From Drosophila pseudoobscura (taxonomy: Eukaryota > Arthropoda > Insecta > Diptera > Drosophilidae): a stretch of 64,000 nucleotides of DNA. Numbering within the stretch: position 1 is the stretch's first letter; each line of letters opens with the position of its first letter. This document shows positions 1 through 10,837 of the stretch, in pieces. Below the pieces are notes generated by a model, which was not told the origin of the DNA, searched no databases, and saw only the letters and a program-made list of their open reading frames with translations. The stretch lies in the NCBI RefSeq assembly GCF_009870125.1, contig NC_046683.1, positions 38,207,869 through 38,271,868 on the forward strand. Direction: 5' to 3'. Made by a program: the position numbers and the translations under genes.

Positions 1-1440
1 TATCGTCCATATAAACGTGACAAGTTTTCCCAACTTGTTCTCTAAGTATATCGTCCATTGCCCTTTGGAAAATTCTGGGAGCGTTCGTCAATCCCATAGG
101 CATTCTTAGAAATTCATATTTGCCGTTATTTATGGAAAAAGATGTTTTTTCAATATCTGATTCCCTCATTAAAATCTGATAGAAACCTGACTCTAAATCA
201 ATGGCCGAGAAATATTTCGCTTTACCTAAATTGGCAAGGATTACTGAAGGATCTTGCATAGGGTATCTATCCGGTATGGTGTTTTCATTAAGTTTCTTAA
301 AGTCTATTACTAATCTATGCTTAGGAGTTCCGTCCTCATTTACTCCCTTCTTTGGTACTACTATTACCGGTGAATTATATGGGCTTTTACTAGGTCTGAT
401 TATACCTTCATCTAACATTTTACTTATTTCGTTATTAACGAAATCGTTAACCGAATAAGCGTATGGATACTGCTTGCCATATACCGGTCTATCGTGTTCA
501 GTGTTAATCTCTCCTTTTATATCCGTTCTGAACGGTAACTGTAAATTTATATTGGCATGGTCTTCTTCGATGATAGATACCATTTTCTCTCTGAGATTTT
601 CTAAATTGTCCTCTTTGTAGGTTATTGTGTTATACAATTTCATTTTTTTCAATTCAGAATTTGCATAATTTTGAATGTCGGATATTTCTACGACGGCGCG
701 TTCAGGATTTTTGCATCCCAAACTTTTAAATTGTTCATTGTCGGATAATTCAACGACGGCGTGTTCAGGATTCTTTAATCCCAAACTATTCGAACTTTTA
801 ATGTCGGATAATTCAACGACGGCGTGCTCAGGATATTTTAATCCCAAACTATTAAAACTTTGGATGTCGGATAATTCAACGACGGCGGGTTCAGGATATT
901 TGAATCCCAAACTATTGACGGATAATTCTTCGTCGGCGTGCTCAGGATTTTTTGATCCCAAGCTATATAAACTTCCTTCTACGTTTACTGATTCACTTTT
1001 CATTTCTTTTTCTTCTTCAAAATATTTTTTTATTATATATTCCTTCAACGGAAGGATGGTTTTTCCTTCTATAAAGGTTAATTTGTTTAAAGAAAGGACC
1101 TCGTCATATATTAGTTTCTCCTCATTGTCTTTATAACTTAAAGTCCCCTTTCCTGTATCAATAACCGCTCCGATTTTCTTTAATAGGTTAAATCCTATTA
1201 GTAAATCTGCCTCCATTCCATCTATTTCATAAAACACTTGCTTTGTGTTGAAAATTGTTATATTATGGAAATATTTAATTATTGAAAACCCATTCACTGT
1301 AGCGACTTTCTTATAAATTGGTAATTCTTTTTTATTGTCGTAAATTCCTTTTTTTATATAACAGGAAGTTGCTCCCGTATCTATCAAAACTTTTAGTTCT
1401 CTGTTTATTTTTTTGTCTACTCTTTTTAGGTAGGGCAGAC
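1..1440 (-). CDS. Pol polyprotein, N-terminal part: protease and start of reverse transcriptase
   Basis: This is the polyprotein that processes Gag and copies the element RNA into DNA; the right end is N-terminal. Beginning in the -1 frame relative to gag, the frame shows an aspartic protease active site (V-L-I-D-T-G-A-T-S) encoded near 1380, a linker rich in repeats, then reverse transcriptase blocks: a 'VPKK...RLVIDFKKLN' palm entry, a 'GFYQI' region, 'FLRMPMGLTNAP', and the catalytic Y-M-D-D at the window edge (positions 1-12). No stop was noticed in the segments read. The start is not an ATG, so production by -1 frameshifting around 1443-1455 is inferred. RNase H and integrase would lie beyond the left edge. 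The unusual part is a five-fold 21-residue repeat between protease and RT, entered separately. Confidence 0.8.
676..975 (-). repeat. 63-bp in-frame tandem repeat inside pol (about five units)
   Basis: Five copies of a roughly 63-bp unit lie head to tail; the fifth is shorter. On the minus strand each encodes about 21 residues with the core S-L-G-x-K-x-P-E-x-A-V-V-E-L-S. The array sits between the protease and RT domains and keeps the frame. The opposite strand is also open by chance (675-1136), which is a shadow. Confidence 0.85.
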
Positions 1441-2685
1441 CTACTTCGGGGGCTGATCTAAAAAATGATCCTCCTCAATGTTATTTATTCTCATTGCTTT
1501 ATTAGCCGGTTGTTCCGACATTTCGTTTGGCTTTCGTTTCTGCGCTTGATTGTCGTTAGACTGATTATTCGGTACTACGTTTGCCCTAAAATGCTGGGCT
1601 TGGCTATAATTGTTATTATTTCTCCTATAATAACCGTTAGTATTCTCCCGATAATTTCTATTGTTATTATTTCCCCTGAATTGATTGCTGTTCTGTCGGT
1701 TCCGGATTTGTATCGATTCGTCTACCTCCATTGGTTCTGGGGCCTGATTTTGTTGTTTATTACCCAAGAAATAGGGTTGTCCCCAAGACATGTTATTCCT
1801 CTGCAAATCCCTTCTTTGGTCGAATGGTGAACTGTTAGTCCTAGATTGTCGCTGGTTGAATCTTAAGGTATTAAAATTATTATTCCCTGAATTTCTGGGA
1901 CCGCTGAATTGGTAGGCAAATTGGGCCCGAATGTTATTAGATTGCAATTCCTGTACCTTTGCTAATGCATTCGGTAAATCTGGGGGATTCAATGAAAATA
2001 GGATTTCAGCAATGCCGCCGTTTAGGCCAGTGACAAAAATGCGTAAGGCATTGTCTCTAATTTTTTTATTTGATTCTTTGGTGATTTCACTGTCCTTTCC
2101 GTGAGTCATTATTGTCTTATTTATTAACAAGGTCATTTTCTTGTTAACCTCGTTATAGAAATCTATAATTGAAAGGTTCCCTTGTCGGAGAACGCTTAAC
2201 TCCTGTTCTATTATGTAAATAGGTCTCTTGTCACTGTAAACAAAGTCAAGCCGTGAAAGTATGGCATCAAAATTTAGAACTGTCCCGTGGTTGGTCAGTG
2301 CGTCATGTGCTGGTCCTGTTATTTTGTTTCTCAAAATTGTTAATGCAATATAATATTGCTTACTTCCTTTCTTATATAACTTCACTGCAGTTTCTGCAGC
2401 TTCCCTCCATCCTACATATTGGTTTAATCCACCATTGAAAATTGGTAGGGATTCTATTACCTTTAATGTGGTGTCGTCTCTTATTGTCTCGTCTATTGTT
2501 TCTGCCTGATAATCCGATACCTGATCGGATTTAGTTTCTATTTGTTGTTTTAAATTTACAATTTGCTCTTGAACTTGTGAGATTTGAAGTGCTATCAATT
2601 GTTTGACCAGATCTGCTGTGAGATCGGTCCTTGCTTGAGAGTTAATCATTTTTAGTTTTTCAAAATCTAAAGTTAGCTGATCCAC
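1441..2685 (-). CDS. Gag protein of the gypsy-like element
   Basis: Structural protein that would pack the retrotransposon RNA. The open frame is 414 codons if the non-ATG codon at 2685 is counted. The first ATG in frame is at 2649, giving about 402 residues, and is the likelier start. The N-terminal third has a coiled, Gln/Glu-rich stretch, followed by a capsid-like region with the 'IEQELSVLRQG..SIIDFYNEV' pattern of gypsy-group Gag. The C-terminal quarter is rich in Asn, Gln and Arg and lacks clear CCHC zinc knuckles, as is usual in this group. The last residues carry the 'NNIEEDHFL' motif, also recognisable in the remnant at 4853-5640. The stop at 1441-1443 lies just past the presumed slip region for pol. 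Confidence 0.85.
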   Translation of the reverse strand: MDQLTLDFEKLKMINSQARTDLTADLVKQLIALQISQVQEQIVNLKQQIETKSDQVSDYQAETIDETIRDDTTLKVIESLPIFNGGLNQYVGWREAAETAVKLYKKGSKQYYIALTILRNKITGPAHDALTNHGTVLNFDAILSRLDFVYSDKRPIYIIEQELSVLRQGNLSIIDFYNEVNKKMTLLINKTIMTHGKDSEITKESNKKIRDNALRIFVTGLNGGIAEILFSLNPPDLPNALAKVQELQSNNIRAQFAYQFSGPRNSGNNNFNTLRFNQRQSRTNSSPFDQRRDLQRNNMSWGQPYFLGNKQQNQAPEPMEVDESIQIRNRQNSNQFRGNNNNRNYRENTNGYYRRNNNNYSQAQHFRANVVPNNQSNDNQAQKRKPNEMSEQPANKAMRINNIEEDHFLDQPPK

Positions 2686-2789
2686 TTTTAATTTTTCTTA
2701 TATGTTAGTTTTTTTATAATCTTATATATCCTAATTGAACTTATATATTTATTAATACAACTCTTGCTCACGAAATATCCGGTAGGGGT

Positions 2790-3092
2790 CGTCCTTCTTA
2801 GTTTGGCGGATCTTCGAACGGGTCTTCCTTCTTAAATTTCTTTGCTCAGCTGGGTCTTCTGGGGGTCTTCCTTCTTTGGCTTCGCTGATCGTTTCACTTT
2901 CTTTGTATTTTGGTTTTGTCGGTTTTGTTGGTTTTGTTTTTTTTCTTTTTAAACTTTGGGTTACTTTGGTTGTTTTTGTATTTACGAATTGCCTGGTATT
3001 TGTATTTGTATATGTATTTGTATTTGTTTTTGTATTTGTATTTGTATTTGTATTTGTATTTGTATTTGTATTTGTATTTGTATTTGTTTTTG
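2790..3092 (-). repeat. Leader simple repeats: GGTCTTCCTTCTT copies and a TTTGTA hexamer array
   Basis: The untranslated leader between the primer site and gag holds three spaced copies of GGTCTTCCTTCTT (about 2790-2880) and, at 2998-3092, a nearly pure run of TTTGTA hexamers (TACAAA on the element strand). The hexamer run creates spurious open frames on both strands. Confidence 0.85.
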
Positions 3093-3259
3093 CACACCCT
3101 AAGCTCCGGTTTGTTTCCTTTTTATCTCACTTTTTTTTATCTACATCACACAGTCACTCCGCGTTTTTAATTTTGAAGGATTTATTCCATTAATTAATTG
3201 TCCTTCGGGTTTCGGCACGACGCAACACTTTTATCATTCGGTGTTTTTTATACAACGTC

Positions 3260-3277
3260 GCCCCACGTTGGGCGCCA
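3260..3277 (-). other. Primer binding site (tRNA-Lys type)
   Basis: On the minus strand this reads TGGCGCCCAACGTGGGGC, directly next to the inner end of the LTR. That is the primer site used by gypsy-group elements primed by tRNA-Lys. It fixes the LTR end at 3278. Confidence 0.85.
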
Positions 3278-3808
3278 ATTAAACAACTGCGGTAGCGGAT
3301 TGTGTTTTTTAAAAAGTTTTTATTTTACTTCGAACTTCACTGATATAGATATAAGTAGAGGGTCACAAAGGAGTTCCGGGCAAGGGATTGCGCGATATTA
3401 ATATTTATCTAGACTTTGCGGTGTCGCTGCTCGATCAAGACTGATTTGAACTTTCTGATCTTTGCATCGTTGATCCCTTTCGGGAATCGTTTTTCTATAA
3501 ACATTTCAATTGATTTCGCCATCCCGAGTATTGGATTTCGTCATCCAAAGAGAGAACTGTAAAAGGCCTAAAGTGCAGGATCTGCAAAAAGCCGGGAGTG
3601 AGATTGTTTATGAGAAGCCGGGTGTGGGCAAACATTGGTTTTCCATTTAGGCGAGTGTCAAAGATTGGGATTGCGGCGGGGGCGCTTGAGATTGTACATC
3701 TTAGAAATCAATTAGGCGGAGGCCCAAGATTGAAATTGTTTTCGTTTTGGAAAGCCAAAGATTGTTTACAACTCGTATAAGAGCTCAATGGAATTGGGTA
3801 CGTTAACT
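3278..3808 (-). repeat. 5' LTR of the gypsy-like element (predicted limits)
   Basis: The inner end is fixed by the primer site. The outer end was chosen at 3808 because the minus strand there begins AGTTAAC, matching gypsy-type LTR ends (AGTTA...TAATT). A polyadenylation hexamer AATAAA lies on the minus strand at 3319-3324, in the position expected for the R region. The second LTR is off-window, so length (531 bp) and target duplication are unverified. Confidence 0.55.
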
Positions 3809-4852
3809 TGCACATGCCAAGCTGCCCCAAAAATTAAGATCAGTGTGCCGAAAAGCCGAAAAATCAGTGATTCTCCAAAGATAAACCCTGTTTCAAGCCC
3901 CAAAAGGGGTCTGAGCTTTGCCAATCTCGGTTTCTCGAGTGTAATTTAATATTGACGAAAGTTATCCAACGGAGGTCGAACTTCTGCCGCACAACGGAAA
4001 TTTGCGATCAACCTTATTTTGACCTTGGCAGAGGGCATACAGTTGCCTCTGGAATTCTATGTCGTGGCCTGGATAGGCACAGACATATCCATATCGGATG
4101 TTCTTCAAGGAAAAATGGTTGACACGCACACACACACACACTGAATTCAACCGTAGCTACTATTGCTATTATTATTATTTTTTTTGCATTTAAATTTTGT
4201 ACATTATAATCCTGTTGCAGCGATGGAAAACCAAACGTAAGCTACCACTAAAGTAAGAAATCACCGCTTTGCTTATAATTTGATCTGTTCTTCTAAACTT
4301 TTCTCCTCTTTATATATATAAAAAAAACCCCCTAGAATTAAGTTGCTGTAACTGTAGATAAATAAGATATTATGAAGATTTGAGGTGATGCAGAGGATGG
4401 TTGTTAGTTGGAGTGGAGTTAAAATATGAAAATACACTGAAGATTGATCAACATGAAATTGGAGTAGAATAACTGTACAGGGGTATTGGGAAGGAGGAAC
4501 ATATAGAGGTTTAAGGGTTAACACAAGAAATAGGCGAGCAGAGTTAACATGGTAGGGTGGATAAACGCGGAGATTACAAGACCTAACTCCGTGCGGCGAT
4601 GCATATGGCACTATTGATTTGATTTGTATAACACCTAACGGCCAGTTAGCACCAGAATCTCTTGTATGTGTTTAGCTGGAACAACTGAAAGATCCCCCCC
4701 ATCCGACGAGCCCTAGCCGAAAGATCCCACACAGTGCTAACCATAAAATCTATGCAAGTTGTCTAGTTTGTGGAATGCGTCTCGAAAGCTACCACTCCAG
4801 AACACCGGGACACATTACACATACGGTAGCGTGGGGCCATGATCATCTTTGT
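3809..4852. other. No gene recognised; AT-rich spacer with a short CA run
   Basis: No convincing coding frame or known repeat was seen. There is a (CA)n microsatellite near 4123-4141 and a short AT-rich run near 4310-4325. The minus-strand open frame at 4273-4611 has no family signature and biased composition, and is not called. Confidence 0.5.
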
Positions 4853-5640
4853 TTATGTATCCTGTTTGGGAATCGAGGCTTTTTCGAGAAAATGTTCGAC
4901 CTCGTCTAAATTGTGTAGCTTGGTATTAGCTTGCTGGGGTCCTATGTACATATATCTATTGGTAGATTTTCCCACCTGTGGTGAATCTTCTGTATTGGCA
5001 TAATTGCTGGTCTGTTTATGTTATCTTGTACCCTCTTATGTAGTTTTGCGTTTTGTAACAGTTGTAGTAGTTCCTGTTAGAGTCTAAATATTTTCTTGGC
5101 AAATTTTTTTATATAAAGTCTCTCCTGTTCTTATTTTGATTTATTGGTATAGGTGAATAATTATTACACGAAAATTCGTGTCGAGCTATGTAATTCTCCT
5201 GCCTTATGTTCTTAACTTGTACAAATATATTTCTCTCTTGAGTAGTCCATTCATAGGCTTCTTGAAGGTTGGTTGGCTTCATGGCTCGAATTCTACCGCC
5301 TAGTTCTATCTCATGCCCGATAGAAGGTTTTAAGGCAGCTTCCCAAAAATATGTCTCCCGTGTGTTTAAATAATGCCGATTTGATTTCGGTAATATTGTA
5401 ATAGAGTTTTTTAACTGACAACTGTTCTTGGACTAGTCCGTGTAGCTCGATCAAAAGTGGACGAAAATATCTCTGATGCAATTAAGTAATGCGTTATGGT
5501 TATGTGGCGACGAGTTACAGAAATTCATGGTGGAAGATCTGGCTTGTGGTCGTCAAATTAATCGATTTGACTCCGAAGCTTCGTCCCTAACAGTAATTTG
5601 TCTTAGCTCTACTTCTATTGTTAATATTCAGTGTTAAATC
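4853..5640 (-). pseudogene. Degenerate gypsy-group gag remnant
   Basis: Translating the minus strand piecewise gives Gag-like blocks: an 'ALLNCIRDIF' stretch near 5480, a 'GRIRAMKPTNLQEAYEWTTQ' capsid motif near 5240-5310, and a C-terminal 'LHNLDEVEHFLEKAS' block before a stop at 4853-4855. The blocks lie in different frames with several indels, so this is a dead relic. It is a different and older copy than the element at 1-3808, though the C-terminal motif is of the same kind. No LTR or pol could be attached to it. Confidence 0.6.
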
Positions 5641-5854
5641 GGTGGTATTTATGATTCAACTTCTTAGTTTCACGCAATTTGAATTCCTTTTTGTTGAATT
5701 GGTATTTTTGTATATTGCCAAGCCGGGAGCAAGGTTCGATTTCTTCTGATTGGTATTGATTTCAGTCTGATTGCTATAAAGACTGTTTTCGGTGTGTTGG
5801 TAATAAACCGGTAAAGTACTGTTTACTCTCTTGTTCCGTTTGCGCACGTCTTTT

Positions 5855-5980
5855 ATTATACGCGATACTCAAAATGAGTTCAATATTAGCGGCGTCTGCC
5901 GGAGGAGAGCCATACTGACTAAGTATCGGGTATAAATGTAGAGTTGCGGTCTCCACAGCAATTCACAACATTCCCCCTCG
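5855..5980 (+). mobile_element. DINE-1-like element, internally deleted copy
   Basis: The left terminal motif CGATACTCAAAATGAG (5863-5878) is joined directly to the right terminal part (AGTATCGGGTATA, then a stem-loop with arms GAGTTGC / GCAATTC, then CCCCCTCG). The roughly 900-bp interior seen in full copies is gone. Confidence 0.7.
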
Positions 5981-6105
5981 TTTTTTTGTAGCAAGTTGGA
6001 GAAACGAGTAGAGTTCGAAGTCAAGTTGGAGTCTTTCACCCTCTCTTGCTGCGCATGATGATGGTCGAACAGCCTTCTCTCGTCTTCATTATGTCTTTAA
6101 TTTTT

Positions 6106-6874
6106 TATTCCCGATACTCAAAATGAGTATTGGGGTATATTAGATTTGTGGTAAAAGTGGATGTGTGTAACGTCCAGAAGGAATCGTTTCCGAACCCATA
6201 AAGTATATATATTCTTGATCAGCATCAATAGCCAAGTCGATTGAGCCATGTCTGTCTGTCCGTCTGTCCGTCCGTCCGTCCCCTTCAGCGCGTAGTGCTC
6301 AAAGACTATAAGAGCTAGAGCAACGATCCAACGATTTTTGGATCCAGACTTCTGTGATATGTCACTGCTACAAGAATATTTCAAAACTTTGCCCCGCCCA
6401 CTTCCGCCCCCACAAATGGCGAAAATCTGTGGCATCCACAATTTTAAAGATACGAGAAAACCAAAAACGCAGAATCGTAGAAGATGACTATATCTTCTAG
6501 AGTGCAAAATCTGAACCAGATCGTATAATTATTACAGCCAGAATCACGAAAACAATTTCACTCTTTCTCGCTCTGTCTCACTCTGACACACATGTTTCAT
6601 GGTCGGTTTTGCCAATTGCAAAATATGAGTTCAAGGATCTCAGAACCTATAAGAGCCAGAGCAACCAAATTTGGTATCCACACTCCTGTGATATCGGACC
6701 TTGACCGTTTCGTGTCCAAATTTCGCCACACCCCCTTCCGCCCCCGCAAAGGACGAAAATCTGAGGCAACCAGCGTTTCTGAGCGGCGTTTGCCGGAGGA
6801 GTGCCATACTGACTTAGTATCGGGTATAAATGTAGAGTTGCGGTCTCCGCAGCAACTCACAACGTTCCCCCTCG
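6106..6874 (+). mobile_element. DINE-1/INE-1-like repeat, partly deleted copy
   Basis: It begins TTTTTATTCCCGATACTC and carries the near-palindrome ATACTCA-AA-TGAGTAT, then the DINE-1 core around 6200-6290 (AAAGTATATATATTCTTG and a (GTCY)n run). It ends with the terminal stem-loop and CCCCCTCG at 6874. It is about 300 bp shorter than the full copies at 41248 and 50313. DINE-1 elements are non-autonomous Helitron/Helentron-related repeats; open frames inside them are not genes. Confidence 0.75.
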
Positions 6875-7227
6875 TTTTTGTCTATGCTCTTGGTCTCTTT
6901 GTTTTGAAATCGGCTTTCTATTGCCGAGACAGATCAAGCCCTCTACTCTACAGTAAGGCCTACTTATAGTATACCTTGCATTGGACCCTGGTAAATATAT
7001 TTTCATTTGGGGATATCTCGGGGATAATGTAGATGATAACGCTGCCAAGATGTTCATGAACCCGCAGGCCACCCCGTAAAGAATGAAGTCCACTTGAAAA
7101 GTACCACTTTAAAGTTATGAGCGTTTGACCCTTAAATTATGTACATGGGTCGCATCGAACCAAAATATATTTACACACATACTGCATGCATCAATTAAGG
7201 CGTCATTAATAGGGATGTCAATGATGC
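6875..7227. other. Short spacer left of the copia-like insertion; no gene seen
   Basis: Nothing recognisable apart from flanking-repeat edges. It ends with the 5-bp sequence ACATC (7228-7232), which is repeated at 43181-43185 as the target duplication of the copia-like element. Confidence 0.55.
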
Positions 7228-7232
7228 ACATC

Positions 7233-7439
7233 TGTTGGATATAATTTTGCCGTTTTAGTTTACCGTTCTATATATAAGCGATAAATAAAACGGAGCTGTT
7301 ACAAGAGACACGTAGTGGTTCGGTTAAACGTTTATTTGAGAGTGAGTAAAGTGGTATATACATTATGAGCACGATACAATACAGTGTTGCCAGATAATTG
7401 TTGCTTATTCAAACAATAGTATCGATTACATTTTTAACA
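7233..7439 (-). repeat. 3' LTR of the copia-like element
   Basis: 207 bp with TGTT at one end and AACA at the other, preceded by the duplication ACATC. It matches the right LTR once the CACTA insertion is removed (92 + 113 bp), with scattered differences including a small indel near 7288. Confidence 0.9.
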
Positions 7440-7475
7440 CTTCATCTTAAGTTACATATTATTATTTTTAACTAA

Positions 7476-8707
7476 CTACCGCATGTTTAACTTTGTCATT
7501 CCAAGTAATTTAACAAAGCTGTCGTGTTTTTTCTTGCTTAAACATTTTGTTAGTAGATCTGCAACATTGCCGTTTGTCGATACGTATTCTAGTGTAATTT
7601 CATTACATTCTACTTTTTCGCGAACAAAATGATACTTAATGTCAATGTGCTTCGTGTGTTTGTGATGTACCGGATTTTGAGCAATATGTTGCGAACTGAT
7701 GTTGTCGCCATAGATGGTTAAAGGCTCTGTAACAGTTGACCAACCAATCTCGTCCAGAAGTCTTCGTAAATAAATGGCCTCTTTAGCAGCCATAGATAGT
7801 GCTATGTATTCAGCTTCAGTGCAGCTCAACGCGACAACACTTTGCTTAGTTGAAGTCCAAGAAAACGCACTACCTGCCAGAAAGAATGCGTACCCACTAT
7901 AAGATCTTCTATCGAGCCTGTCATTGGCCCAGTCAGCATCAGTGAAACCTCTTACTGGTTCACCACACTTGCGATATGAGATGCCCAAATTCATCGTACC
8001 AGCTAGATACCTTAGAATGTGTTTTGCAGCCGTCTCGTGTTCTGCATGGGGATCAGTATTTCGTTGAGACAGTTTGCTTACTGCGTGCAAAATGTCAGGT
8101 CGGCTCAAGACTGCTAAATACATAAGGGAACCATTAATGACTGATATTGTGTTCCATTTACCTTGACACAATTATCATCAATGCAGCCAACTTGATAGCC
8201 CGGGTCGAGCGGTGTGCTAACTGGACGGCACTAGCTCATGCCATACGTGTCCAATAGTCCTTGAATATGCGATTTCTGGCAAAACGAAATCGAACCCTGT
8301 TCACCGTCTCGCTCAATTTCCATTCCTAGGAAAAAGTTTATGGGGCCGCCATCGTGCATCTTGAAGTTTGATGCGACCTTCTTCTTAATTACGGCTATGT
8401 CATTTTTGTTTGGACATGCGATAATTAAATCGTCGACGTAGACTTCAATATAGCTGTATGTTTGCTCATCTTTCTTGACGTATAAGCATGCCTCGTTCTT
8501 ACATCTCTTGAAGCCCATGGTAGACAATACCTCGTCGAGCGTTTTGTTCCATACTCGCCCGGATTGCTTAAGTCCATAAAGTGCTTTTCGCAGCTTTAGA
8601 ACTTTTTCTGGATGATGCTTGTCGACAAAATTCTGAGGCTGCCTCATGTACACAGTCTCATGGAGTTTACTGTTCAGGTAAGCATTTGATATATCTACTT
8701 GATGCAT
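7476..8707 (-). pseudogene. Copia-like pol, C-terminal part: reverse transcriptase and RNase H
   Basis: The right segment (8231-8707) encodes copia-type RT, with 'VDISNAYLN', 'KALYGLKQS' and the catalytic Y-V-D-D. The left segment (7476-8171) encodes the copia RNase H with 'SRPDI', 'TDADWA', 'KQSVVALS..EAEYIA' and the C-terminal 'HIDIKYHFVRE' block. The two lie in different frames with a break near 8175-8230, so this copy cannot make a full polyprotein. Spacing and motif order are otherwise normal for the family. Confidence 0.88.
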
Positions 8708-10228
8708 ATACAGCTGTTTTTCGAATGCAAATGGTCTCGTACCGAATTACAGGTGAAAACGTTTCCCAATAATTTACTCCAAATTGTTGTCCACAGCCTT
8801 GAGCAACCAATCGAGATTTGAACTTCTCGATGAGACCATCCTTGTTTCTCTTAATTCGAAAAACCCATTTGGAGCCAATGGCTTTTTGTCCTGGAGGGAG
8901 TTCACACAATGACCACGTGTCATTTTCCTGTAGAGCGTCGTATTCCGTTTGCATAGATTCTTTCCAATTTTGAGAATGATCGCCTTGCAATGCTTCAGCA
9001 ACTGACTGCGGTGTCTCAGTGTCATCCATCTGATTTAGGAAACTATTGAGCACTGCCTGGTACTGCTTTTTCGGTCGCCCAGGTTGACCGGTGCGGATGA
9101 TTTTTGGTCTGCCACGCCCACGCTGTACTACATTCTCTTGTGGTGGCACCTCTTGGCCACTCACGGAATTGTCGTCAGGTTCACTTGTGCTCAAAAACTC
9201 CTCCTCCACTTCGCTGGAATCACTGCTGGAATTTGCATGATCAGCTAATAAAGGTGCATATGAGTGTTGATCAGGAACTTTAATTGACTCAAGGCGGAGT
9301 ATGTTTGTCATGAAATGCCACAATTCTCAGTGATTTTTGTGTCAAGCTCACCTTCTATAAATTTGACATCACGCCTTTCAATTATTGTACGGTTCTCTCG
9401 ATCGTACAGGCGGTCAGCTTTTGCTGTAAAGGAGTAGCCGACAAAAATGTATTCTTTGCCTTTTGCCTGGAATTTGCTTCTTCTGGTCTTATCCAAAGCA
9501 AATGCGCGAGATCCGAATACTCGCAGGTGTTTTACTGATAGCTTGCGTCCTTTCCAGGCTTCGAATGGTGTACCGCCACTTAAGGCTTTTGTGGGACATC
9601 TGTTTCGCAAGTAAACTGCCGTGGTAACAGCCTCTGCCCACAAGAACTCCTCCAGCTTTGCATGGATAAGCATACTTTTTGCCATCTCTACAATTGTTCG
9701 ATTGGCTCTCTCGGCTACACCGTTTTGCTGAGGGGTGTAGGGAGCCGTCAGTTGCCTTTGTATACCGCACTCGTTCAAAAAATCAGAAAATTCCTTATTT
9801 ACATACTCTGTGCCATTATCGCTGCGCACAGCCTTTATTTTGTTGCCCGTTTGGCATTCCAAAAAACTTTTTAACATTTTGAATTTTTCGAAATCTTGGC
9901 TTTTCGCGTGCATAATGTATACAAATATCTTGCGCGAGTAGTAATCAATAAATGTCACAAAATAGCGATTGCCGCCGATCGATTTTACATTCATTGGGCC
10001 ACATACAGCTGTATGAACTAGCTCAAGTACTTGCTCCGTTGTACGATTTAACTTCTGTTGAAACGGCAATGCACATATTTTTGCTCTGTTATATGTATCA
10101 CAATTAATTTCCATTTTCATATTTTCAAAGTTCATGCCATGAACAAGCTGTTTATCGTTCAACTGTTTTAAATCTTGGAAATTAAGGTGGCCAAACCTAT
10201 TATGCCAATTAATTGCAGGAAAAATTGT
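8667..10228 (-). pseudogene. Copia-like pol, central part: integrase and linker
   Basis: From the right, the GAG-pre-integrase zinc-binding block begins with 'NWHNRFGHLN' near 10210. The integrase catalytic core follows, with 'DYYSRKIFVYIM', 'VRSDNGTEYVN' and 'YTPQQNGVAERANRT', then 'VFGS' and 'FVGYS' motifs. One of the pre-integrase cysteines appears replaced ('CDTYNRAKIC'). A linker and the start of the RT ('WVFRIKRNKDG') lie in the next frame (8667-9323), so there is at least one frameshift near 9315. The upstream end is cut by the MITE insertion at 10229-10235. Confidence 0.86.
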
Positions 10229-10331
10229 GTTCAACCAAGGACTATACAATACAAAGATGTTGCATGAGCGACCAAAAAGCTGTTCTATGGCGGGTCCTAA
10301 CATTAGAACCCAAAAGGCACGAGGGAGCGCG
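10229..10331. mobile_element. Left half of an inverted-repeat MITE inside copia pol
   Basis: GTTCAAC (10229-10235) is followed by a 33-bp terminal inverted repeat (10236-10268). The mirror copy is at 27754-27786, again bordered by GTTCAAC (27787-27793). Only about two of the 33 positions differ. The 7-bp duplication and the TIR length resemble 1360/Hoppel-type elements of the P superfamily, but the sequence was not matched to a named family. The errantivirus later inserted into the middle of this element. Confidence 0.75.
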
Positions 10332-10837
10332 AGTTACCAGTTCGTCCCTCCTCCTCCTGTAGACGGTCCTGGTTGTTCTTGTATGGTTTATATTTCTGTC
10401 CTTTCCAAAGATTGCTGTTTGAGTTTTTATAAAGTCTGAGACTGGTGCTTGGGCCTGAATAAAGACTGTTCGGTTTCGAGTTCAAAAATTGAAGTGTTCT
10501 GTCTTTATTAATTATATTCTTAGGAAGCCTTCGCAGAGGCTTTGAGTTTAGTACATAAGGCATATATAAGTATAAAATGTTGCAACGGGCTAGCGTATGT
10601 GAAACCGCCGAGTCGGCATTATGCCGGATGTCGGGTTCCAGTTTCGATGTTGTTTATGTTAAGATGTGTAGGCGGTGGTTTGTGCCGCGGTATGTAGAAT
10701 GTTGCAACAGTCAAAGTGGTCAAAGTGTTGAGCTGGACATTACAATGTCCGGGTTGAACGACATAGTCGTTCAGTGGAACATTGCCATGGCCCGAGGGGG
10801 TTTAGGTGGGGGTGTCACGGTACCGTTATCGGTAACT
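10332..10837 (-). repeat. 3' LTR of the errantivirus
   Basis: 506 bp. The outer end AGTTACC follows the duplication CGCG; the inner end GGTAACT abuts a polypurine tract on the minus strand. The env reading frame continues into it and stops at 10771. Confidence 0.93.

Larger units (their letters stand above)
1..3808 (-). mobile_element. Gypsy-like LTR retrotransposon, 5' portion (runs off left edge)
   Basis: Read on the minus strand from right to left, this is LTR (3278-3808), primer binding site (3260-3277), a leader with simple repeats, gag (1441-2685), then protease and reverse transcriptase running out of the window at position 1. The order, the Lys-type primer site, LTR ends of the AGTTA...TAATT type and a -1 shift between gag and pol all fit the gypsy group of Ty3-like elements. 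The visible frames are open, so this copy could be young. The 3' half and the second LTR are outside the window, so intactness, an env gene and target duplications cannot be judged. Confidence 0.85.

Noticed and set aside
675..1136. Plus-strand open frame with striking 'SDNSTTACSGFFNPKL' repeats
   Set aside because: It is the antisense of the 63-bp repeat in pol; the minus-strand frame carries protease and RT motifs.
1465..2438. Plus-strand hydrophobic open frames
   Set aside because: They are antisense to the gag frame, which has family motifs and continuous codons.
2876..3193. Open frames rich in FVFV or KYKY on both strands
   Set aside because: They are produced by the TTTGTA hexamer repeat.
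4273..4611. 112-codon minus-strand frame
   Set aside because: No motif, biased composition and no start or context evidence.
6118..6860. Open frames within DINE-1-like repeats (also at 36154, 36472, 41081, 51228)
   Set aside because: DINE-1 elements are non-coding and the frames differ between copies.
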